Below are positions 45,351-55,239 of a stretch of 64,000 nt of DNA, in pieces. The notes beneath the pieces were generated by a model. It saw nothing but the letters and a program-made list of their open reading frames with translations, was not told where the DNA came from and did not search any database. Both the position numbers and the translations under genes were made by a program. The DNA is taken from contig JAPQWV010001582.1 of NCBI GenBank assembly GCA_027422505.1, positions 17,253-81,252 on the forward strand, read 5' to 3'. The stretch comes from Craterostigma plantagineum (lineage: Eukaryota > Streptophyta > Magnoliopsida > Lamiales > Linderniaceae). Position 1 is the first letter of the stretch. Each line of letters begins with the position of its first letter.

Positions 45351-45392
<42 letters not shown>

Positions 45393-46402
45393 CAGTTTTA
45401 GCTATCGTGCATTTGACATGTAGAATTTGATGCCGAAAATAAATGGAAAATAATAATGGTACAACACAGGAAAAGTTAAAGTACAAAATAATTCGATGTG
45501 TACCGTTACGCTTTTCCTTTTTCATTTCCACGCTGAATTCATCGTACCAAACGTACTCTTAGTTATACGTTGCTTCAATTTGTTCTGTCAGGAAATGAAC
45601 TGTCTGGGAGAGGCATAGTATTCAGAGTCGAAGCCGACCAATACGGCAAAGATATGAAGGTGCTTGATCGCCTCGTCCAGGAGCTTTATCCCGACCCAAT
45701 TTCCCAACCTAAGGTGTTGGGCCCGGGCGGATTCTACGACAAGGTTTGGTTCGATACCTTCCTCCGAGCCTCGGGGCCGAACGTGGTGGATGGTCTGACT
45801 CATCACATCTACAACCTCGGAGCAGGTTATTTAATTTTTTTAATTATTACGTAAGTGTGCAACTTCTTCTTTTTTTTATCATTTGACGCCAGGCTTAAGC
45901 TACAGACGACGCTTTCTTTTTTTTTTATAATTCCGCCAGGTTCCGACTCAGAGCTTATAAACAGGGTCCAAAATCCGCAATTCCTCGACGGAATATCTCA
46001 GACATATAAAGATATGTCGACGAGCATTCAGTCGTTCGGACCATGGTCTGGAGCATGGGTTGGAGAATCGGGCGGAGCGTACAACAGCGGCGGAAAAGAC
46101 GTCTCTAACACTTTTGCGAATGGTTTTTGGTCTGTTCGCTCACTTAACTCTATTTTTTTTTCACGTCGATTCGATTTAATTCGACCCCTTCAAAAAAATG
46201 CACCGTTTGTGGTATTACGAATTTTTATTTGTAAAAAAAGGTACTTGGATCAATTGGGAATGACAGCAAAGTACAATCACAAGGTGTTTTGCCGACAGGC
46301 TCTGATCGGCGGTTTCTACGGGTTATTGAATATTACCTCATCCGTCCCGAATCCAGATTACTACGGGTTGGGTCGATTAATTATTCAAATCGAGAATCTA
46401 AT

Positions 46403-46440
<38 letters not shown>

Positions 46441-47118
46441 CTGGCAGAGCTATTTTTTCTGAATCTTTAATAGAAAAATAATTATATGAGCTAATTTATG
46501 TAATATTACTAAAGTAACCCACTCAAAGATTTTATTTTAATTTGGACGCCATAAATTTTTTATTATTTGGATTTGGACCCCACTAGGATTACATTCTACC
46601 TCTGCCACTGTCTATGTCGATGATTGAATCTTATTGTTGGTCAATTTTGCAGAGCGCTTCTATGGCATCGGCTGATGGGCAAGAACGTACTTACCGCGTC
46701 GCACGACGGCCCTCCTTACTTGCGCGCATATTCCCATTGCTCGAAAAGCACGGTAATTCGACGCCTCATTTCGCAATATTTTTCCTTTTCTCAATAGTGC
46801 GATAATTCGAACCATTTATCTAACTTCCAAAAGGAGGGTATTTCGGTACTTTTGATCAACATGTCGAATTTCACGGCCTACAACGTCTCACTGGGCGGAG
46901 CCGGCGAGAGAGAAGAGTATCACTTGACGCCGAACGGCGGCAATATTCGGAGCAACGTGTTGTTGGTGAACGACGTCCCCTTGAGGCTTACGGATTCGGG
47001 CGAAATCCCGAGCATCGATCCGCAGGTCGTTACTGACTATTCATCGCCTATAAATGTTGCGCCCGATTCATTTGTTTTTGTAACTGTTAAGGGCTTAGAC
47101 GCGCTGGCTTGTGCTTAG
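44391..47118 (+). CDS. Heparanase-like protein, GH79 endo-beta-glucuronidase family
   Basis: Nine exons, predicted by eye with GT/AG borders and kept frame: 44391-44627, 44727-44763, 44901-45084, 45195-45349, 45592-45825, 45940-46129, 46241-46366, 46653-46752, 46834-47118 (stop TAG). They total 1548 nt, 515 residues, close to the 520-545 of plant heparanase-like proteins. Residues 1-31 form a signal peptide (LIKLFLLPLLFIFHFSSYCLG), so export to wall or vacuole is likely. Conserved blocks: CATLDWWPEFKCNYG, LRIRIGGSLQDQV, GLNALTGKKRL, GNEL with the acid/base Glu about residue 207, LGPGGFYDKVWF, WVGESGGAYNSGG with the nucleophile Glu about 325, FWYLDQLGM, YCRQALIGGFYGLLN, and a C-terminal beta-domain ending ALACA. 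The family removes glucuronic acid from glycans or flavonoid glucuronides (baicalin glucuronidase of Scutellaria belongs here); the substrate of this one is unknown. The start follows a TATA-like site; an upstream in-frame ATG (44271) precedes it. No internal stop or frameshift seen. Confidence 0.93.
45351..45387. repeat. (TA)n microsatellite in intron 4
   Basis: Nearly pure TA repeat that begins at the splice donor of exon 4 (GTATATATAA). Length changes here could affect donor use. Confidence 0.85.
45440..45565. mobile_element. Diverged MITE copy in intron 4
   Basis: The right part (CTTTTCC...TTTCCACGCTGAATTC...CGTACCAAACGTACTCT) resembles the right end of the MITE at 42846-42996. The left arm is poorly preserved. 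It accounts for most of the length of this intron. Confidence 0.5.
46409..46438. repeat. (TA)n microsatellite in intron 7
   Basis: A run of about 30 bp of TA lies in the 286-bp intron between exons 7 and 8. Confidence 0.8.
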
Positions 47119-47243
47119 GCAATATATTTGTGTGTTGTATTTTTTTTCATAATTTTCTTATAGTTGTTATAATTATCGGTTATAATTATTTTCTTTCTTC
47201 ATAAGAATACAAGCACACAACTTATATACATTAGATGTTGGGC
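47119..47243 (+). terminator. 3' region of GH79 gene
   Basis: T-rich sequence follows the stop. No exact AATAAA is present, but AT-rich near-matches (ATAATTATT, near 47170-47190) could serve as plant polyadenylation signals. The TRIM begins about 130 bp after the stop. Confidence 0.3.
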
Positions 47244-47782
47244 ACATCTATTAAATTGAGGGTTCCAGCCTAAAATCAATTGGTATTAGGTGGAGAGGCC
47301 TCTTTGATTTATATACTGACGGGTGGGACTGAAATTCTCAACACGCCCCCTCACGTGTGCAACGATTCAAAGCCTAACTCGTGGACATATGAAATCGGGT
47401 GACGGTGAGTGAAATATGCGTGATAACACGCAGATCGAATCCGCTCTGATACCATATTAGAAATCGAGGGGTCCTTCCTAAAACCAATTAGTGATATGAG
47501 GAGAAACCTCTTATATTTAGAGAGACTCGAAGAGCTTGAATTAGTCGATGTGGGACAATGCACAAATTATAAATTCAACACGCCCCCTCATGTGTGGCAT
47601 GACTGGCCTAACACGTGCACATATGAATCAGGTGACGGTGAGCAGCATCGAACTCGCTCTAGATGAAATTGAGGGTTCCAACCTAAAACCAATTGGTATT
47701 AGGTGGAGAGGCCTATTTGATTTATATACTGAGCCGGGTGATATTAATTTCCCGAGGTGGGACTGAAATTCTCAACAACATC
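47244..47782 (-). mobile_element. Tandem TRIM retroelement (LTR-internal-LTR-internal-LTR)
   Basis: The element is 47249-47777 with ACATC on both sides (47244-47248, 47778-47782), a perfect 5-bp duplication. Read on the minus strand, LTRs of about 95-126 bp start TGTTGA and end near ...AATTT(CTAATA); they occupy 47777-47665, 47580-47455 and 47343-47249. The middle LTR is followed by TGGTATCAGAGC (47454-47443), a perfect primer site for initiator methionine tRNA; after the right LTR the site is degraded. Each internal part ends in a GAGGGGGCG purine tract just before the next TGTTGA. Internals are about 84-111 bp with no coding sequence. This is the layout of a terminal-repeat retrotransposon in miniature, with one extra LTR-internal unit. 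Confidence 0.88.
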
Positions 47783-48095
47783 TACACACGTACTTCTTCT
47801 ATATAGTATGCTATAGTTTTTTTTTTGTTTGTTTTGTCAAACGATAGCATGTTGTCTCATTTTATAAAAGATAATGATATAGATTAAACAACCCAAGAGG
47901 TCTATTTGGCAATGCAAATGCCAATAGAGACAAAAGCTCAACTGCAAGCAACTCGAACCTAGGCAGATAAAACTGATAAAATAAAAGTAGTTCAAACATC
48001 CATATCAACAACTATGAACTTCTATTACAAACTAAATCTAAAAGTACACAACAATGGTGGCTATAAAAATCAAAATTGTTGTAGACGTGGATGAT
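47783..48095. other. Short non-coding flank
   Basis: T-rich then mixed sequence between the TRIM and the minus-strand LTR. Nothing recognised. Confidence 0.5.
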
Positions 48096-48850
48096 GAGCG
48101 AAAACAATCATATCTTCAGTGAAGATAAAAACGTGCCTAAGAGGGGGGAGGGGTGAATTAGGCTTATAAACATTATGCTTCTTCTTTTCACAAATCATAA
48201 GATGTAGTGAATTAGAGATGCCTACTGATGCTTGTGATGAGTATGCCTGATATAACCTAGTAACGTTGGATGTGTGTCGGATCTGTCTCACAGCGAAAAG
48301 GAAATAACTGTAAAGTAAATGCGAAACAAAATTTTTATAGAGGTTAATTCCCCAACTGGGTTTACTCCTCTCCTTGAGGTTTGCTCCCCAAGAATTCAAC
48401 CAATCACTATAATGCACTGTAATTTGATACAAAACTGATTGATTAGCCCAATACACAACCAAAACAAGTCGAACACTAGACACACTAGGTTACCACACGC
48501 CGAGTTTTGTTCCTCAGAATCCCCTGAACCCGACTGACACAGCTCGCTACCAAAGGGTCCCCGAAACTCGTTCTTCCCTTCACGTGTGCGTAAACGTCGA
48601 CCTTGCCTCCTTCGTATTGCTCACATCCGAAGATAGAATATATGGTGCGAGGTTGGAATAAATCAGTACGTTCAGTACTTCGCAAGTGATCGCTCAGGTA
48701 GGCAGAAAGCTATCGCAAATGATCGCTCAAGAATCTCTCAATACTGTTTTTGCTCAAAACGCTTATCGCAAATTGTAAGTCTTGAAAATATGAAGTGTTG
48801 CTCATATATATAGATTTTTCGCTCAACACTTCACATGGAAATCAGATCAG
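48096..48850 (-). repeat. Probable 3' LTR of a minus-strand Sirevirus-like element
   Basis: Read on the minus strand: a TATA-like CTATATATATGAGC (about 48822-48809), GC-richer transcribed part, then ...CCTAATTCACCCCTCCCCCCTCTTAGG near 48162-48136, the U5-type signature seen also at 38290. The order extra ORF (50971-50300), purine tract, spacer, LTR fits a Sirevirus 3' end. Neither border is fixed and no second copy is present. Confidence 0.45.
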
Positions 48851-50299
48851 AGATTAATCATCAAATCAAACATATAGTCCATGTAATTTTCGAGAATCAA
48901 ACATGCCATGTAAATCATGCCCACCATAAATATTCACAACGGTCATAGGCTCATTAAAGCATGATTATATTCCATATAAAGCAAAGATTCGTTCTCAAGA
49001 CATTTTCAATTAATTCGAATTATATTTACCATAATAGATCATTCATATGTGATTCCCTGTGATCAGTTTACAGAGTCAATCAAGATTTACTTTTCATGTT
49101 TAGCACACGAGATAGCCGCATATCAATACATTTTCATATTTAGCACATAGTATCAGATCAATATATTTACCATGTTTAGCACATAATCAGATCATATCAC
49201 AGCTATCACGAACTAACGTGTCATGCCACAACTTTTCATATTTCAGAGGTCACATCCATTTTTAGCATATTACCATATAATAGCACCTTATCCACAAAGT
49301 TAATCAAAACATATCTTTCCTAAATTTAATATCCTAATCAGTCTATGGAAAGATATCAAATTGACTTTGCACAACTAAATAAGCAGAAACGTTCAGAATC
49401 GTAGATGCAAGTTGCACTCAGGAATAAACGAATTGCAACGGATATATCACTTTCCATATTCTGACAACGCATTTCCCATATATAACAGAGTAGGATATCT
49501 CAAACGTTATTTTCATATACAACACAGAATGTTTCATCATATGAGACGTTTATAACATGCGATCACATAGTTTCACCAATAACTTACAGAATCACATGTG
49601 AACCAAACATTCAACAGTTTAACCAATTTATAGCTCATAAATAATGCATGGTCGAATATTATCATGTACAAAGACAATATATTTAACACTTATCGAATTG
49701 CTTAATTTATAGACCTTACGTCATTACAATTACATAGTCGATTAAGCCAGTCCTAGCGCATATGTCTAAGTGTTCCATAATCACAAAGCAGAGCATATGA
49801 TATTTCCTAGGCACATATGATACATATTTGATCCCCTGCCTAAGTGCAGTTATCTACAGTTCTCTATATGACATGCAGAGATATATCATGAATTAATTTC
49901 AACCCCTGTCTACATTACAGATATCTCATGTCATTTTCAAAATTATATCACGAATGCAACATTTTGAAATTTACCCGTACGTGTGCTCACCCTGCCTAAG
50001 TGCGCATTTTCCAAACATGATTCAAGCAGCAGACAATCATTGCAGCAGGCACTTATCACTTATCAAGAAATCTAACACATGTTAATTAGTGCCGATAAGT
50101 ATCAGAGTTCAATGTATCTGAGCATAAGATCACGCACCGCAGCGTATAAGCATCACAGGAATATCATAAGGTTAGAGCAAAATATTAAGCATCGCAAAAC
50201 ATAGCATCAGAGATATATCATAAGAGCAAAATATTATATATAAGGGTTCCACGAATTTCCCTACACAAAACCTACCTTCTAAACTCGCCTAAAACCTAC
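48851..50299 (-). other. AT-rich spacer of the minus-strand element
   Basis: About 1.4 kb without any coding signal. Loose repeats of words like TTTAGCACAT and CATATCACA occur near 49100-49260 and 49500-49600. It could include part of the LTR. Confidence 0.5.
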
Positions 50300-50971
50300 C
50301 TTACTTACTCCCCCTTCATCACCAAAAAGGAGGGAGACACCTAAAACCAAACTTGCGAAAACGGAACATAAGGAAATATCCTAAGGCAACTAGGATCAGA
50401 GCGGAATAGAGGGGCAGCCTAGTGGCTTGAAGAACTTTCGAAATCAACGAATTTAGGAATGGACTTCTTCATTAACTTGGTAAGCTTGGACAACTTCAGT
50501 GACAGCTCAGTGTATTGCTCATTGATCTTCCTGAAGCACTTCTGGTTGTCAGCCTTGATATTAGAGATATCACGGCGTATCGCTGAAATTCCTTCCTTTT
50601 CAACGCTGAGTTCGTCCTCATAGTCGTCGTTGTCGTGGCTAACAACCTTCGCCGTTTCTTTCGAACAGACCTTTTCTGTGCACTGTACACGGACTTCTTT
50701 TCATTGGCTTTGAACCAATCGGTTTTCGAGTGATGTATTTCCATGCGCTTCAGAGTAACCAGATCCACGCGTGGATAGCCTTGTCTTCCCATGCCGACGG
50801 CAGAACTATGCCTTCATATTTGAAGAAATGAGTGAGTAACATCCCGTACGACAAGGATTTGTCTCTGCTGTCAAAGGCTTGGATCATGTGCTTCACGATG
50901 ACATATCCGAGATTGAACTTGTGGTTCTAAGAGATCATGTAGACTGCGAAAGTGCTCATGAAATACATCGT
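50300..50971 (-). pseudogene. C-terminal part of a Sirevirus-type extra ORF, minus strand
   Basis: From 50971 downwards the minus strand reads MYFMSTFAVYMIS, a stop, NHKFNLGYVIVKHMIQAFDS, LSYGMLLTHFFKYEGIVLPS, then by frame change HHSKTDWFKANEKKSVYSA and a Lys/Arg block, an acidic DNDDYEDE, and a helical tail INEQYTELSLKLSKLTKLMK. A GGGGGAG purine tract (minus strand, near 50318-50308) follows the stop. The first blocks resemble a recurrent domain of plant copia extra ORFs. The sequence is cut at 50971 by the LTR of the next element, whose own gag lies on the opposite strand. Confidence 0.6.
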
Positions 50972-51345
50972 TGTTGAGTGGCCTCCACTGCTGTAGAATA
51001 TCATTTGTAATTGTGCTTGATTTCATTAGTTCTCCTTGTAATTAGGGGCTTTACTTGTATTAGTCTTTAGATTAAGGACTAGCTTGATATTTATACCAAG
51101 ATTGTTTGGTATAAATACTTGTAAACTAATTGAGCTGAATAAAAAAAAAGTTTAGAGAATTGATCCGAATGGCTTGCAATTCGATTTCTAGAGAGAGAAA
51201 CAACAGTAACTTTCTCACTCTAATTGATTTCTCTCTCGTGTTCTTAACTTGAGTTTTTCGATCGAATTCAATTGATTATCTAAACGATCGAATTGCTATG
51301 GATTCTAGCCTAGGATCGTAGAGTTGTTAATCAGAGGACCTAACA
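50972..51345 (+). repeat. 5' LTR of Sirevirus-like copia element, 374 bp
   Basis: Starts TGTTGAGTGG and ends CCTAACA (TG...CA). TATAAATA at 51109-51116 and a polyadenylation signal AATAAA at 51137-51142 give the promoter-terminator layout of an LTR. ATTGGATCGA follows directly, a possible damaged form of the ATTGGTATCAGAGC primer site. It is short for a Sirevirus. A 3' LTR copy was not found in the window, so the limits come from these signals alone. Confidence 0.6.
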
Positions 51346-52012
51346 ATTGGATCGAAATTTTATTTCGAACATTGTTCCATCGAAGAACAGATTTGGCGCG
51401 AAAAGTTTTTCGATCCAATAGCTTAATTCTGTGCTTAATTGACTTGAATTTGATGTTTCAGTGCTAGATTAAGTGATAAATGATCATTGCGACTAGATCA
51501 GTAGAAGTTTGAACTTCGAATTTTGATTAATTTGATTCTGAAATTTTACTGTTGACGAAGAACATGAAGAACACGTTCTGATTTTGATCAAATTCGATAT
51601 ATTTTGCTTCATAACGTGTTTAATTGCTTGTTCGTGCATGATTAGTACTTGATTGCGAGCAATTACCTCAAACTTCAATATCTGATTATTTGTTTTTGCT
51701 CGAATCTGTGTTAATCGTATTCTGTGAATTTTTCTCGATTGCTCAATTTTTTCTCGCTAGGTTTTGCGATCGGATTAGTTTCTCGATCGATAAACTTAGC
51801 GCGAGAATTTTTCTCGGTCAGAATACGAAGTCAGCGCTAGAATCGTCATCAGCAGAAACGATTTTAGTTAGAAATATTTCTCGAGCATTATCCACCGAAA
51901 AACTTTTTCGAGTGAGACCTATTTTGACCTTGCATGCGTAATAACTTCCACTCGAAAAACTTTTTCGGTCAAACCTTTTAACGTTTGACCAGGCGAAAAT
52001 CATTTATACGTG
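51346..52012 (+). other. Leader of Sirevirus-like element
   Basis: No gene. Rich in TCGAAAAA / TTTTTCG words. The 15-bp palindrome CGAAAAACTTTTTCG occurs at 51896-51910 and 51953-51967. The style is the same as the spacer at 60840-62380. Confidence 0.55.
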
Positions 52013-52310
52013 GACGAATCAGCTACTCCAGTAATTCCAGCTTCTAGGCGACTAAAGGAGCCTAGAGAATACTCTCTGGAGGAAAGAGCTCGAGCTAAGG
52101 CTGATACACAGTGTGGAGAATCCGCTTCCTGAATGTCATAGCTCTAAAGGATCAACCCGAAAATCTACTGCAGTCCCTTGAAGAGGGACCGGCACAGTTC
52201 TGGTTCATGTACACGGGGACGAATCAGCTACTCCAGTAATTCCAGCTTCTAGGCGACTAAAGGAGCCTAGAGAATACTCTCTGGAGGAAAGAGCTCGAGC
52301 TAAGGCTGAT
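52013..52310. repeat. Perfect 93-bp direct duplication in gag start
   Basis: The 93 nt at 52013-52105 (GACGAATCAGCTACTCC...AAGGCTGAT) are repeated without visible change at 52218-52310, a period of 205 bp. The second copy is in frame with the gag sequence that follows, while the first stands where an earlier gag segment should be. Confidence 0.92.
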
Positions 52311-53366
52311 CTAGTAGCCATGAATACCCTTATGCAGGTCATCCCCAACGATATATACAGACAAATAGACAGCCTTACGTCGGCTTAGGGGATGTGGGAT
52401 GAGCTGCATAGGATGATGCAAAGGACGGAAGTTCGCATAAAGGCCAAGAAGGCGAACATTCTCACTGCTTACGACTCCTTCAAAGCAAAGCCGGAGGAGA
52501 GTCTATACGAAATCTACCAACGATACCTCACTTTCCTCAACGAGATGAGGAAGATAGAAATAACGAAGACAAACATGGAAACAAACATAAGATTTCTATC
52601 TTCTCTGCCCACGGAATGGAAGAAAATATCCACACAAATACGACAAAATAAAGATCTTCTTTTTTTATATCTTAGGGCAAAAGCCCATACTTGAGAGTGG
52701 AATTTTTAGATTGAAACTGAAAAGAGGGAGAATGTGACTCAGTTTCGGTTGAAGTTGGCTTGCAGGATCTTCGAGTTAAACGTAGAGGAGTTGGATGTCC
52801 ATGCCGTGTTCGATAATCTCGCTCAGCATGAGGATGATATCCGCGAGATTATCAAAGAGTAGAAAGGCAAACAAACCGATGACACGGTTGCCTTAGTCTC
52901 GGAGAAGAGGAGCACAAGATCAAGAAAGGAAAAGATCGTTAGGCCACCTTCATCATCAGAGTCAGAAGGAGAATCGGACTCCGACATCGAGCCGAACATG
53001 AAAGCCCTTGGAAAGCAGTTAGCTCTCATTGGACAAATGATGAGCAAGAAGTAGTTCAAGAAGAAGTCTTCAACCTCAGCCAACAGAATTCGGACTACAA
53101 GCTCCAAGAACAAAGAACGTGCTCCGGAGAGTTCCGAGGTCAAGAATCCCAAAGAGACTAACAAATGCTTTAACTGTGGCAAAGCAGGTCACTTCGCCAG
53201 AGAATGCACTCTCCCGAAGAAGAGAGATGCAAACTACTACTCCAGGAAGCTTCAATTGACAAAACAGAAAGAAGTTGGAGTAGCTCTCATGGCCGAACAG
53301 GACCAATGGCTCGAGGACATGTCGAGCTCCGAAGAAGAGAACTTAGCCCTCATGGCCCATCTCGAC
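52106..53366 (+). pseudogene. Sirevirus-like gag
   Basis: Coding pieces: YTVWRIRFLNVIALKDQPEN (from 52107), then after the duplicated block SLEERARAKADLVAMNTLMQ, a stop near 52386, MWDELHRMMQRTEVRIKAKK and SLYEIYQRYLTFLNEMRKIE (52392-52694), further helical sequence with stops at 52692 and 52859, an acidic and basic region, and a zinc knuckle CFNCGKAGHFARECTLPK near 53167-53220 (C-x2-C-x4-H-x4-C). It would form the particle and bind RNA. The reading continues to LALMAHLDNEF and shifts frame near 53366 into the coiled-coil extension. Confidence 0.9.
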
Positions 53367-53367
53367 A

Positions 53368-55239
53368 ATGAATTTGAACGCCGAAACCTCCACTCATACG
53401 GACGACGACAACGCATCCACGTCTACAAATGAGGTTGTCACTCCTTCCACATTATTGACCATGTTAGAATCATATCAAACGCAATATGCTAACATGAAAC
53501 GTGAGCAGAAAAGTATAAAGGAAGTAGAGAACAAACTTGAGAGAGCTCAGGCGAAGATAAAAAGTCTCGAATCAGACCTTAGAAGCTCTAGTGCAAAAAT
53601 AGAAGAACTTAGTAAGAGCATACATTGTAGAGAGACTAGTCAACCTCCTTTAGGACATCATAGTGAAAAGATTAAAGAATTAGAAGATAGGCTAGCGAAT
53701 AACTACAATTGTTTGGTTAGGCATCTCAACGAGAAATCTACCTTAAATTGTAGGATAACCGAAGCTACCTCTAAGATCACTGACTTAGAAGCTCAACTAG
53801 AATCATCTAACGCTAAGGTTAGTGAGCTTAGTAAGGATCTAGACGCCTGTCAAGCCGCCAAACTGACGGTAGAAAATAATTATGCTCTCCTAAGTGAGGA
53901 ACGCATGAAGTTGTATGCAAAAATTAAAAAATTAGATGATCTTCATACGCGTAGGGGATACTCTAAACAGACGATATTCTTAAACAAGCCCAAGGATATA
54001 GAGTTTTATAATCCAATAGAAGGCATAAGTTACACTAACCCACGTATTTTACGGAAGAAAGAAATGCATGACATTAAGAACATGGGTTTAGCTGCAACCT
54101 CTCTTAGGAACATTACGGAATCGACGTATGAAAATGCATTTGATTCATCCATCAAACAAGCCTCACATGGTCCTGAGATCCCTTTTGAATGAACTAATTG
54201 AAAAGGAAAAAAATAGGAAACCATCCTTAACACCTGTCAGTCATTTAGTTCAAGTCTTACCTCCTGACTCTAAAGAACACTATGAGGAAGTCAAAAAGGT
54301 TAATTATCAAAATTCTCTCTACAAACCCCCTATCATAAAACAAATAGAGGAGTCACAGGCAAAACTAGACAAAGAAAGAGAGAATTTCGAAGCTGAAAGA
54401 AAAAATTCTATAAGGAGATGGAAAATCTCAAGGCTTCCTCGTCCTCTCAAACTACCTCACACGCTATCATAAAAAGCGTGAAAATAGAAAAATCGCCTTC
54501 AAAAGATCATAAGAGCATTAATAATTCTATTAAAAGTGGTAAGACTAATTATACTTCACCTACGTCCACAGGGAGCGTAGAGCCAGCACCTACTACGAAG
54601 GCGAGAGTGTCTAGTCCTAAAATAAAGAAGGAGCTAGTAGATTTAAATGTTTTTGAACATGTTATTCCTTCTGTCGAAATAAAAGACACTCGTAGTAATA
54701 AAAGAGTCATTTCTACGTTCAAAATAATTGCCTCTACGTGCTCACTTCAGCATATCACCTATAGAAGTGAAAATCTCGAAATAGGCTCTACCTCAAAAAT
54801 TACTACTAATTATTCTGAAACAAATGCCATAAGGAAAAATCGTAGGAAACAATATCCAGCCATAAAGAAAGCTTATGGCGCCGTACATGACTGTACTCAC
54901 CTAAGGTATCCCGTAGAAATTAAATCCCTCAAGCACCTTAGGAGACTATCACAAGAAAAGATCTTTTCCTCAGTCAAACCTTCCAAGGCATTTGTACGAG
55001 CTGAAATTAACCTTTCCTGTAAGGTTCAACCCAAATGGGTTCCTAAATCTCCGCCTAAGACGACAAAAGCCAAAAGGGCTAAGTCTCCTATAGAGGCGAA
55101 ACCCAAACCCACTTCTCCAAAAGTGCAATGGGTTCTTAAAACTCTTCCAAAAATAGATTTAGGAGTCATATCTGAACCCAAAATCAAATCTGCTAATCTG
55201 AGAGAACCCATGCTTAAGTGGGTACCTAAAGCTCTCTAA
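53368..55239 (+). pseudogene. Gag coiled-coil extension and basic linker
   Basis: The 274-codon frame 53368-54192 has long heptad-like helices (ANMKREQKSIKEVENKLERA, AKIKSLESDLRSSSAKIEEL, TSKITDLEAQLESSNAKVSE). A coiled-coil region after the zinc knuckle is a hallmark of Sirevirus gag. It passes by frame change near 54130-54200 into 54128-54472 (KLDKERENFEAERKNS) and 54418-55239, which is Lys/Ser/Pro-rich and ends in three related WVPK blocks (PKWVPKSPPK, QWVLKTLPK, LKWVPKAL at about 55033-55235). Long, mostly open frames make this the least damaged part of the element. Confidence 0.82.

Noticed and set aside
44953..45531. 192-codon minus-strand frame
   Set aside because: It lies antisense across GH79 exons and introns 3 and 4; the plus strand carries the conserved protein.
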